Assembly (NCBI GenBank): GCA_033439295.1
Contig: JAVTLE010000004.1
Coordinates: 310,012 to 374,011, forward strand
DNA length: 64,000 nt
Direction: 5' to 3'
DNA from: Deuterostichococcus epilithicus
Lineage: Eukaryota > Chlorophyta > Trebouxiophyceae > Prasiolales > Stichococcaceae
The translations under genes and the position numbers were made by a program. The notes beneath the pieces were generated by a model. The model was not told where the DNA came from. It saw only the letters and a program-made list of their open reading frames with translations, and made no database searches. Shown here one piece after another: positions 23,850-34,092 of the stretch. The first letter of the stretch is position 1, and every line of letters starts with the position of its first letter.

Positions 23850-24286
23850 GATGGAAAATCAGACACGTGAGTCCGTCAGTGCGTGAGTTTCAGATGCCGG
23901 ATGCAGCCATTTGGCCACAGTAGTTTTGCGGAGAAATCGGCGGCAGGCAATGCGACTCGCTCGTGGAAAGTTGGTGCCCTTCGATGCGATCAAGAAGAAC
24001 TACCAGTGGAGCCCAGCTTGCAGGTGGACTGCGATTGCTTTGGCCTGTAATGTGACGTGGCTTAACCCCGCCCAGGAAGCAGCATTTGGTGTCTTGTCAA
24101 TTCGCTGAGAGTCTGCTAGGCCAGAAGACAGTTTTCCTGCTAGACATCGAACGGAAGTCACAGACCTACAAGCATCCACCACTAAATCAACCCTTCGCTG
24201 GACCTTCTTGAAAATGTGTGTCAACCGCTAATCGCCATGCGTTGCAGTGGCGCACAGCGGGGGTCCCTCATAACGCAGACAAATGC

Positions 24287-25173
24287 ATGGCACGCCCCAA
24301 GATCCGCCCAGCACTCCCCATCGGCTTCTCAATCAGCGACATCTTAGCAGCCATGCCATTGCCAGGCAGCGATTTGTCAAACTTCTACATGTGCCACCTG
24401 GCGGTGGCTTCCCTGCATCACAGCGTCTTTATTGCATGTTCGCCGTGCCATGCCACCATTGCACACGGCAAAGACGTCCTGCCCGTTGCTGCCAGCCGGC
24501 AAATAAGCACCACAGCGCAGTATTCGCAACAGAGCTGTGTTTGTGCAGGCGTTCATGGAAAACAGAAGTATCACTATGCACACGCCAGTGGACAGCGGGC
24601 CTGCCTTAATTGCCGAGCTGGATCGGCACGCCGCACACCCGCCTGTGCAGGTGGGCCCGCCGCCGGTGCGTGCTTTTGAGTCGTCCTGGGTGGCGCCATG
24701 CATGCAGGCACCAGTGCAACGCCAATGAGACAGCCACATGGTCCGCTGCTGCCCGAAAGTGCTCAGCGGTCATGAGCGCTTTGGCCATGGGTCAGTTGAC
24801 TGCCACTGCAATTGGCCCTGCAGGTCGGCCGCCTGTGGACGCAGTTGCCGTTCGTTGCACAGTCGCAGCCGTTCGCCCTTGCCACCCACAGTCTGCTGCT
24901 CGGTGAATCAGTACATGTGTGCTCAACTGGAGGTGCTGTCGCATACTCGCATTCGAAGAGCACCTGGCACACAGGCGGGCGCAGCGACACTGTTGGTGCG
25001 ACATTGTTCGTCAGGCACTCAGACGTGCCATTGTCATCAGCTGCAAGCAAGCTGACACTGCTGCCTTCAAGGTCTGCGGTGTTGTCACGACGCTGAGGCT
25101 CTTTGCCGCTGCTGCTGCCGCGGCCGCATCTAGCTCCGTCGCTGAGTGCACTCAGTTGCCCTGCTGCCAGTGA
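24287..25173 (+). CDS. Possible small multi-exon gene, function unknown
   Basis: Three exons with good splice borders share one direction: 24549-24650 (AFMENRSITMHTPVDSGPAL onward, phase 0 at both ends), one starting at 24824 (VGRLWTQLPFVAQSQPFALA), and a last exon after a TTCAAG acceptor near 25070 (VCGVVTTLRLFAA, Ala-rich, stop 25171-25173). The ATG at 24287 (MARPKIRPALPIGFSISDIL) is a guess for the first exon. No family was recognised. Confidence 0.4.
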
Positions 25174-25772
25174 CGCAGATTCATGATGCAAGAATCTGCG
25201 TCAAGTTTGATACCATCTCGGTGCTTTCTCGCAGTTACCAAAAATTCTCACAGAAGCTCTTGGGCAAATGCAAGCCTAGCCTGCATTTCGAAGTCAATTT
25301 TAAGACCAGAACAACATTCCAGAACAAGATGCCTACTGATCAGCAGGCGCAGCCCTTGCTCCCGGCAGCGGCGGCGCTGCATCCGCAAATGCGCCGGCTG
25401 CAGCCGCTGCCGTGGCTGGCACTGCCGGCGGTACGTTGCATTACCATCGCCTGTCACCACCTTCCTGCAGCGGCCTCGTCCATGGTTCGCCCTGTCGCCA
25501 CACCTTGCTGGATTGCACCTGAGCATGTCGTCTATGAGATGTCCTGCTGCTGGAAGTGCCTGCATGGATGCATATAGTGCACCAGCCCAGATCGCTGCTT
25601 ATGCAGCTTTGCCATATGACGTGACATCATCGATGTTGCTGACGTATTGCTGTGTTCTTGTTGGTGGGAACAGCGTTGGGCAGTCTTGCTCCTCTGCTGC
25701 TGCCGCGGCAGGTCCTGCTTGTCTTACATCCGAGCGTGCTTCAACCGCATGAGCGAGGGGCCTGGAGTCTGC
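25174..25772. other. Region with no firm gene
   Basis: An ATG at 25329 opens a short frame (MPTDQQAQPLLPAAAALHP) ending at a GTACG donor-like site. It might be an upstream exon of the degraded copy that follows, but I see no homology between it and the PHD gene. Confidence 0.3.
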
Positions 25773-25961
25773 TTGGTCATCATGGGCGGCAGAGCCACAA
25801 GCACCCACGGATGTATTCGTGTTACACGTGGCTGCAGGTGACACTGCAGAACGGCTGGTGGCGCACCTCGGTTGCGGCAGCAGGTTGCAAGCGTGCTGTG
25901 CCGCCTAGAGGAGGAGTTTGAGGCCTACCGCCGCCCGGGCGGCGCGTATCACATCATGCAG
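25773..25961 (+). pseudogene. Frameshifted duplicate of the winged-helix exon of the PHD gene
   Basis: About 190 bases match 21953-22147, that is the end of the last intron, its CTGCAG acceptor and the whole last exon. Relative to the original, 4 bases are missing in the segment reading GGCAGCAG-GTTGCAAGCG, which breaks the reading frame, and the stop codon TAG has become CAG at 25959-25961. Because intron sequence is included, this is a DNA-level segmental duplication, not a retrocopy. Confidence 0.85.
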
Positions 25962-26402
25962 AAGTGGATCAGGATTGCAGATCTCGGTTGGACGAGCTGT
26001 AGGAACGAAGCCGTTGGTCGAAGGTAAGTTTTCGTGCAATGTTCGGGCTTTTGGTTCATCAGCAGGGCCAGTGATCAAGGGTCACTACTCGCTGCGGTAT
26101 TAGTCAACAAGACACAATTGTCAACCAGCAGCCCGGCACACACTGTACAGGAATATCAGTACAAAGCAGGTGCTTTGCTCTGAAGTTGAAGTGCAGGCTA
26201 GCTACCGTGGGTCAAGCGAATGGGGCACCTCTATGGCAAATTCTGATCTGCCTACCAATGTGGGACGGAGGCCCTGAACATCAATACCAGTCTGATGCTC
26301 TAGTTTGCGTGCGCCGCCCTGCTTGAGCCAGCTTGGACTGATAATAAAATTTGACAAGGCGTCCTGCCAGCCTGCGCCGCGGTTGTTCCGAGCTCACGGT
26401 TG
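25962..26402. other. Intergenic region, nothing recognised
   Basis: About 440 bases of lower GC than the surroundings, between the degraded duplicate and the stop of the minus-strand membrane-protein gene. No open frame with coding character and no repeat was noticed. Confidence 0.5.
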
Positions 26403-28461
26403 CTACGCCTCCTGCCAGTGTGCCGCCGCGAGAATGGCCAGCGGCGCGGCCGCGGCGCCGGCCTGCAGCGCCAGCCGCCATCGGCGCGCCAGCGGTGGCA
26501 GACAGAAGACCACCTCCGTCTGCCCCGGCGGCAGCCGCGCCGCCCGCACCTTGCCAAAATGCTGCCGGTCGCGCAGCTCCCAGAGGTACATCTGCGGCAC
26601 AGGAGGCAGAGCGGTCGGATTGAAGACAGGCCTGTCTAAAGGTCAGGGCTTTGGCAGGCAGCATACAATAGAAAGTCTGCGGGGCCGCACGTCGGCGTAG
26701 CGCACTGCGTGGCAGGCCTTGTGTGCTGGCGGGAGAAGTGGACGCTGGAACTCGCACTGCAGCACATGCCGCCAGGGAAACCCGCCAGCGACCGGCATCT
26801 GGCATAAGGAAACTGTGGGGGGAAAACGTTGTCCTCACCACGTACACTGGTGCCGCGAAAGCCAGCTCAACTTGTAGCACTGTCCACACCGCCAGCGTGG
26901 CGGTGCGGTCAGACAGGGCGCCCAGCCCCAGCGCTGCCTTTGCACCCGGCCATCCCAAAAAGTGACGCATGTAGTCCGGATATGATGCCTGCGCAGGGTG
27001 TGGGTGCAGGCTCTGGGTGTACTGCAGGACTTGAAATGTGCTGAGAAGGTTCACAGCAGATGAGGTGCCGTGCAGCCGCTCTTGTGTTACGTTGTAAGCC
27101 GCCTGGGGAGCGGTCAGGACCCGGGCAGCGGCTGCAGGTTTGTCTCGGCACAATGCAGTAGCTGCTGGCTGCAGGTCCCAGTCAGATGCGAACCTGGGGC
27201 AGTGCAAAACTGCCAGGCAGCTCCGGCATGTGATGCCTCATGCAGCTGGCCGGGTATGACCAGCCGCCCATCGAACAAGCGGGCTCAGGGTAGATGAGGG
27301 GCTGCAGCGCAGCTCATGCCCCACCTGCAGCGCCTCATACAGCCGGCCATTGCAGGCGACAATGAGCGCCAGATATGTGGCCTGCAGCGGCAGGAAGCCT
27401 GGCAGCAGGAAGCGGAAGCCGATGCCCAGGACGGCCCAGTACACCTGGTTCGCGAACACCAGCCTGCGCACAGGAGGTCGAGGGTGCCTCGCAGAGGCCG
27501 GGTAGGCACTGCAACAGCAGTGCTTGACCTCGCAGCATCCGTCCATGTGGTGAGGACATGCTTGCGGCGGTCGCGTCAGGACACAAGCCTGCCATCGAAC
27601 AGCCGCCAGTGCGGGGTTGGCGGCGCAGCACCGACGAAGCGCCCATGTCGGGCAGCGTCGCAGGTGACCGCACCACTGGACGACGAAGGTGACGTAGTCA
27701 CCAGCCGCCAGCTGGATCTTGAGAGGCATGAGATGCGCGATGACTACCATCTCCCACAAGTGCTTGCAGGCCAGTAGCGGCTCGCGGCGCGCCAGAAAGG
27801 CGTCCCGCCGCAGCCAGATCGCCAGCAGCACCGCCAGCGACACCGCCCCCAGGCCCAGCATCACCAGCAGCTGCAGGCACGAGGGTTGGTGTGTCGTCAG
27901 AACCATGGCGAGGCGCTGCATCGTTCACTTTTCGAGACGGCTGAGGCAGCGCAGCGGAGCCGTGCGCGCCTCCGGGGCGGGCGGTCCCTTGCCGCGGTTT
28001 CAACACCCCACCACATGGTGCTAGCACGGACATCAGCCGAGCTCGCAGCCGGAGGCGAGCACTGCGGTGCCAGGGTCGCTGGCTGCGCATCCACATGTCG
28101 CAAGCCAATGGCACACAAGCAGGGGCAGTAGGGAACAGCGGCGCCGCGGTCGAGGCATACGATCAGTCAAGGCTGTGCAGCTATCCCGTGACTCACGAGG
28201 CAGCAGTGACAGCCCACGCTTTCGGCACGTTCACAAGGTGCATACACCAGACAATCATCATGCTGAGTGGTTTGGACAGACGGGAACTGAGCGTACATGG
28301 TCCAGTGGCGTGCCGAACGACCACCATTTGAGGTTGCTGCTGATCGCCATGACGCACAGGATGCCGTTGAAAATGACGTCAAGCCCCAGCTGCGCCTCTT
28401 GAAAGTGGCGGCGAAAGGCTGCCTCCACCCGGGCATCTTCAAACTCCAGCAGTTGCGCCAT
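26403..28461 (-). CDS. Polytopic membrane protein of unknown function
   Basis: Read leftward from ATG 28461 (MAQLLEFEDARVEAAFRRHF, then a hydrophobic LDVIFNGILCVMAISS). Later exons: about 27875-27700 (LLVMLGLGAVSLAVLLAIWL after a CTGCAG acceptor), about 27475-27300 (VYWAVLGIGFRFLLPGFLPL then QATYLALIVACNGRLYEALQ), about 26992-26850 (WTVLQVELAFAAPVYV) and about 26596-26403 (MYLWELRDRQHFGKVRAARL, ending LAILAAAHWQEA, stop 26403-26405). At least five hydrophobic segments are visible. Algal genomes hold many such uncharacterised membrane proteins; no transporter or receptor motif was recognised. One or more small exons may be missing. Confidence 0.6.
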
Positions 28462-29475
28462 ATACGAGGGGTTCGCGGGCACGCGGACGGCCCGGTGGCT
28501 CTAGCCGAGCCGGTCCATGTGAAGCAGGTGGGTTGCGGGATCGTCGTTGCCGTGACAGAATGTGCATGCCGTGCCGACTACGCTACCATTGTATTCCACC
28601 GCGTCAATGCTTCACTTGTACGCGCGGCGCGGCAGGGCGAAAACCAATCAAAATCTCGAGAGGCAAGACAACGAGACTGCTCACTTGGTGGCTGGCGTAA
28701 CACCAAAACGGTTCCGTCTCCGTTCGTGCAATCAGTCAGCACATGCCTGTCCACGTGTCCAGCGTGTTTTCTCGGCATCCGGAAAACCCTACCCTAATTC
28801 GGCGGCAACGCTGGCGCCGCTCGTCGAAGTTTCGGTGCCAAATTAGGATTTGCCTGCCAAGCTGAAACCACCAGCCCATAGGTTCGCAGCAGCTTTGTTG
28901 TGTCCAGCGTCGGCACATTGCAACAGCGGGTTGAAGGCTTTCCGAGAGCCACTTTCGTTCGCGCATCCCTGCCAGGTCGAACTGCGCATCTCTTCCTCGC
29001 GGTTGCGATTGAAAACTTTACAGCATAAGCGATACGCGTCGCAGAGGCTTCACGTTCAATCAGTCTGCGCGGGAAGCTCGCAAACATCCGCAGCTTTTGT
29101 GCTAATGCATAACACCCGGTTGTTCTGCATGATGCCTCGCGACGATCGGATTTAGCCGTTCATCCACTTCGACTGCCCACGAAATCAAGTTAGGCTGCTT
29201 CAGCGCCTTGGACACCCGCCAGCCGGAGCACAGCTCAGTGTTGAGCACAGCAGCCGGAAGCCCACGCTTTATTGCGCATGGCGCACCGAGCAGCCGCTGG
29301 GCGCTGCTTGTCGGCCTTCGTGTCGCAATGTGTCCGAGCATCCGGCACGCCAGGGTGATTCCACTGCCATGCGCCAGCTCGCATATTGCAGCTTCAGATG
29401 CAACTGAAGGGGCTTGGACAGGGTTGACTGTGTGCACCTTGGTTGGCTGGAAGGAGCCTGTGCCTCACCCGTCCG
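28462..29475. promoter_or_regulatory. Divergent intergenic region
   Basis: About 1 kb between divergent start codons (28461 minus, 29476 plus). It should contain both promoters. No open frame looks coding. A CCCTACCCTAATT stretch near 28788 is weakly telomere-like. Confidence 0.45.
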
Positions 29476-32400
29476 ATGTCCCGAGCTGTTTCTCGCTCAT
29501 GCCACAGGATCCTGGGCCAGGCCACCAACAGCAGCCAGGCGGGCGCGCCAGTTGTGGCGGCGGCAGGACTCCACGCCTGGGCTGCCGCCGGCGCAGGCGG
29601 CGCCTTGCGGCAGCCGACCGCGCATGATGGTCCCCTGCCCAGTAGCCTGCCGCGGGCGGCATGGCAGCCAGCGGGCGCACGGGCCATCAGCGCCTCATCC
29701 TGTGAGCCATCCCCGCCGCCACTCGCCCCTCTGCCTACGAGTAGTTGGTTGATGGCGCGTGTGGCACAGTAGCTCGCTACCTGCCCAAGTGGATCTGGGA
29801 TCAAGCATGGAGCGGTCCCTGCCAGTTCAGGCAGATCTCAGCTCTCGGCAGCAGAGGTGTTCGCGGGCCCGGCAGCGGGGCGATTCCCGCCGCGCAGCAG
29901 GACAAGCAGCAACGATGCCAAAGCTGACTGCAGCTCTCACGTCCCGCTGCTGTGGCGCCCGCAGCCCGCGGCGCGGACGATTATTACAAGGTGCTGGGCG
30001 TCGAGCGGGGCGCGAGTGATGCAGAGGTGAAGAAGGCGTTTTACCAGAAGGCGAAGCAGTACCACCCCGACTCTAACAAGGTGATATTCATTGAAATGAG
30101 GTGTTCAGTCAAGGCAGGCAATGCAGGCTGCACAGCACTCTGCAGGCGCGTCTGTTTCCTCACGGCAGCATCTGGGGCGTCGCTGCGGAATCCATGCCAC
30201 ATCCTGGCAGCTCACGCACGCAGCCGGAAAAGGTTGCGCCGCGGCGAGGAGTCCAGCGTGCTGTGCCCTGCCCTCCTCCCGCGCAGAAGCCTTGGGGACG
30301 GTCAACAACTCCGACGCGCAGCCCGCTCCATGCGCAAGACTTCTCGCCATGCAGTCCCGCATAGACGCCTCATAGGGGCTGCCGCACCCGTGTGCGCAGG
30401 AGCCCGGGGCTAAGGAGAAGTATCACGAGGCGCAGCGCGCCTACGAGACGCTGTCCGACAAGGAGAAGCGGTCCATGTACGACCAGGTGCGGGCGGGGCA
30501 CGCTGGCTTGTGTGTCGAGACTGGTTTGTTGGTTGGGACTCGTGGTTCAGGCTTGTGGACGAGTCTGGGTCGGCAGCGTCCTGGATGCGGGCGGCGCCTG
30601 CGACTGACACCGCCTCCCCCACATGTGCATGGCGTGGCAGGGCGTGGCAGGGCTGCGTGCCACAGCCGTGTGCGAGCGCGCGGCCTGCGCAAGACCGTGG
30701 CGGGCAAGGGCGCGTGGCGGCCGCTGTCCGAAACGGCTGTGCCGCCTCATTGTGGGGAAGCTGGGGCGACAGCAGCCGCTCCCGTCGCAAGGGCGGGTTC
30801 TCACTGCGGGGCACGGCAACGCGCTGTGTGGCAGCTCGGAAACCCCAGCAGGCGACACAGCTGGCGGACATGCCGTTGACGGCGCCCTTCTCGCCCTGGC
30901 CCGCAGGTGGGCCGCGAGAACTTCGAGCGCATGGAGCGGGGCGAGGGCGGCCCCGGCGGCGGCGGCTTTGGCGGCGGCAGCCCCTTTGGCGGCTTTGGCG
31001 GCAGCCCCTGGGGAGGCGGCGAGCAGGGCGTGCACTGGGACTTTGCCGGCGCCGGGCAGAGCATGAGCATGGAGGACATTATGGAGCAGCTGTTCAACGC
31101 CGGTGCTGCCGGCGGCGGCCGCGGCGGGGTGAGTCCCACCTCCCCCCTCGGGGCCGGAGGAAACCATGCAACAGTCATGGGTCACCGCAACCTGGGCACT
31201 CTTGGCCGATTAGGGCGCCGGTGCAGCCGGCGGTGCTGAGCTCTGCACGGAGGCAGACTTCACTGCTTCAGCTCGAGTTCCGGTGGAATGGAGCGCAGCG
31301 GCAGCGCACGCGCAGCATTCGTGCACGCCATCAGCGCATTCATGCGGGAACATCACGGAGTGAACATGGATAGATTGAACAAATTTTCAAGCGGAGCTGG
31401 GCTTTGATGAGGCGAACCGCATCTATTCTGACTCCAAGCTCAAACTTGAACGTGTGGGTCTCGTGCACTGCAGCGGCGGCGCACGCGCAGCATCCGCGCA
31501 CAGGTGGTGCTGTCCTTCGAGGAGGCGGCGCGCGGCGCAAAGCGCACCATCCGCGTCTCGCAGGGCTTGCCGTCGCCCAAGAACGTGGAGGTGGACATCC
31601 CCGCAGGTGCGGGAACGGAAGTGAAAGAAGAGAAGAACCAGGCCCCGCAGCGCTCTGGTTGTGTTGCGGCACCGCTATTAGGGTGCCGCCCAGCGCCGTG
31701 CCTTCTGCCTGAGGTCTCGAGGCTGCTCTACGACGCAGATCCAGGCTGTGTCAGCCATCAGCTTCGTGAGGTCGTGCTCCATCACCACGCCACAACCATA
31801 GGTGTTCTCCCCCTCAGGCATCGACTGCGGCACGACGCTACCCGCCAGCAAGGTGGCGGGAGCGGCGGTGACCGCGTCTAGATATGCTGTCGGCCCCTGC
31901 CTTTTGCAGGAATCGACCACGGGTGCTGTCCGGCCAGTGGGGTTGCGGAGGCCACCAAAGACCGCCGGGGGCCGCACACCAGAAGTCATGTCACTTCCAC
32001 TTCAACCCTTCCGACACGCCTGCCCCCCGCCCACAGGCATCGACAGCGGCATGACGCTGTCAGCCGGCGAGGTGGCGGAGGCGACGAAGGACCGCCCGGG
32101 GGCGGAGCTGTTTGTGGAGGTCGTCGTGCAGCCGCACCCCGCCTTCGAGCGCGTCGGCAACGACGTGCTGGTGGCCGCGACGCTGGACATGCCCGACGCG
32201 GCGCTCGGCACCGAGATCACGTGCGTGCTTCGCCAAAACTTTTGTGGCAGTCTTTACATGCGCGCCGGGGACTTGGGGTTCAGGACCGTGTGCTGTGCTG
32301 CCTTTGCTGTGCGTGCCGTCCAGCGGCCCAGCTGGCGCAAGGTAGCCCCATGCTGGCAGCAAGGCTGCAGCGGGGAGCTCGCATGCCGTGACCCCCTGCG

Positions 32401-33376
32401 GGTGGCCGGCCGTTTGCAGCATCGTGCCGTCCCTTGCTCAGGCACCCGAAGATGTGCAGCGATCGAGCGGGGCAGCTCTGATAGTCGGGCGCACACAGAG
32501 AGCTGGCTCGCTCTCTCGCTGTCTGCGCTGTGTGCCGCCTGCTTCATGGCAAGGCCGGCGCCGGCGCTGGGTGCGCTGGTGTGACCCGCTGCAGTCTCGC
32601 ACCTCCCACCGAAGCCCGCCCCTGACGGCTGCGCTGGCGACAGTAGGGCGTGAAGCTGCAAGTGGGCTGCCACCATGGGCTGCACATCCGGTACTGGTCG
32701 CTGAGCTCGCCGCGGAGTTGCTGCTGCCGCCGATGGCGCAGGCAGGGAAGCGCTGCTGCCTGCGCCATAGGTGATGCAGGAGCACCCTGCTGCGGGCTGA
32801 GGGCCGAGCAGGCCGCATCTCCAGCGATCCGAAAACCCGCTCCGTGCACCCCCTCCAGCCGCACTTGTGTCAACATGTGTATCGTTGACCCATCTGCACC
32901 TGGCGCTGCAGAGTGCCCACGCTGGACGGCGACAAGTCGGTGCGGGTGCGGGAGGGCACCCAGACGGGCGACCGGCTGCGGCTGCGGGGCCTGGGCTTCC
33001 CCCGCCTCGGCGGCTACCAGCGCGGCGACCAGTTCATCGTCATCCGGTGCGCGCCCGGCGCCGGCGGCGCCTCCCTTGCTGTCTTGCGCGGTGTTTCGGG
33101 ACGAGGCAATTCCTGACACATGGCATTGCATTCAAACCAGCAGGCGGATTTACTGCGGCGCTTGCCCTTTGGCGCTGGTTGCTCACGGCGCTGCAGCGTG
33201 AGATGACGGCACTCGGCAACATGTGCGCATTGTGTCTGCGGCTGGCACGCTGAAGCCTGCGCCCGTGCTGCCGCTGCAGGGTGGTCACGCCGCGCAACCT
33301 GACGCAGCGCCAGCGCGAGCTGCTGGAAGAGTTTTCAGCCGCCGGCCAGGAATCCCCCCGCGCCAAGGCCGCCTGA
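29476..33376 (+). CDS. Type II DnaJ co-chaperone, probably mitochondrial
   Basis: Eight exons join in frame to 389 residues: 29476-29701, 29965-30080, 30400-30486, 30907-31128, 31504-31606, 32037-32220, 32912-33046, 33280-33376. Exon 1 is Arg/Ser/Ala-rich with no acidic start and ends ARAISASS, typical of a mitochondrial presequence. Exons 2-3 hold the J domain ([23 protein letters not shown] in YHPDSNK). Exon 4 is a Gly/Phe-rich linker. Exons 5-8 give the substrate-binding domains (RVPTLDG-like [28 protein letters not shown]). The four CxxCxGxG zinc repeats of bacterial DnaJ are absent: exon 5 runs straight from the first beta strands to VEVDIPAG. Role: stimulates Hsp70 ATP hydrolysis and delivers unfolded clients, here presumably in the mitochondrial matrix. 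Confidence 0.92.
31295..31327 (+). repeat. Copy of the acceptor region of DnaJ exon 5
   Basis: GCGGCAGCGCACGCGCAGCA here against GCGGCGGCGCACGCGCAGCA at about 31474, just upstream of the true acceptor at 31502-31503. Both lie in the same intron. Confidence 0.6.
31812..31976 (+). repeat. Decayed copy of DnaJ exon 6 within the preceding intron
   Basis: CAGGCATCGACTGCGGCACG (31815 on) mirrors CAGGCATCGACAGCGGCATG at the real exon start 32037, including the acceptor. A second block near 31941-31976 (GTTGCGGAGGCCACCAAAGA) mirrors GTGGCGGAGGCGACGAAGGA of the same exon. It may be one copy split by an insertion, or two separate copies. Confidence 0.75.
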
Positions 33377-34092
33377 AACCTTAAGTGCTGAAAGCCTTTG
33401 AGGTCGCCACAAGGGCTCTGGCCGAGGAAGCCCTGTGGCCAAGGCTTGCGGGCGACCCCGGCCGAGGCCGCCGCGAGTGGCGCCGCCCATGCGTCCCTGT
33501 GGGTCGCAAGCGGCGCCAGGGTCGTGCGCGAGGGCGCGCTGACCGGGGAGCGAGGTGCAGCGGCTTCGATGGCGTCCGGCAGTGCCGCATTGGCAGCTCC
33601 GGAGGGGCAAGGTGTACATTGAGGAGCGCGCAGGATCAGTAAGCCTTCGCAGTGCCCTGCATTGCCAAGCGCACAGCATCGCCTGTTATCCTCGGAGTCC
33701 ATCGGGGTTCTGGAAAGCTCTGGGGGCCGATGGACAGTAGGAGTCTGCTGCCGAGCATACCCGGTGCTGAGCCGTGAGGAGTCGCAGGTTTGGAGGGCAT
33801 GTTGGGCGGCATCGAGTCTCAGGCTGCACATTACATGCGCGTTTCCAGCAGCAGGTCGTAGCTGATAGGCAGTAATCAGTTGACAGTTGGCTGTTAGTGA
33901 AGTGAAACCCAACTCCAGGTACCTATATCAAATCAAGCACGACAACAGGGCACAGCGCAGTTTCGCAGGGCAACAACGTCACGAATTCCAGGATTCCATC
34001 AGGGCGGTCTCAACACGTCAGCAATCAGCTGCTTTGCTGTACTGGAGGTTATCACAGTCTTCTACGCAGCGCAGCGGCAGGTGCGGCGGGTA
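33377..34092. other. Intergenic region between convergent genes
   Basis: About 700 bases between the DnaJ stop (33374-33376) and the stop of the first channel gene (34093-34095, minus). It should contain both 3' UTRs. No further gene is seen. Confidence 0.55.

Noticed and set aside
24287-24350. eh1-like repressor motif FSISDIL, suggesting a homeobox protein
   Set aside because: No homeodomain is present in the following exons, and a seven-residue match is too short to carry the call.
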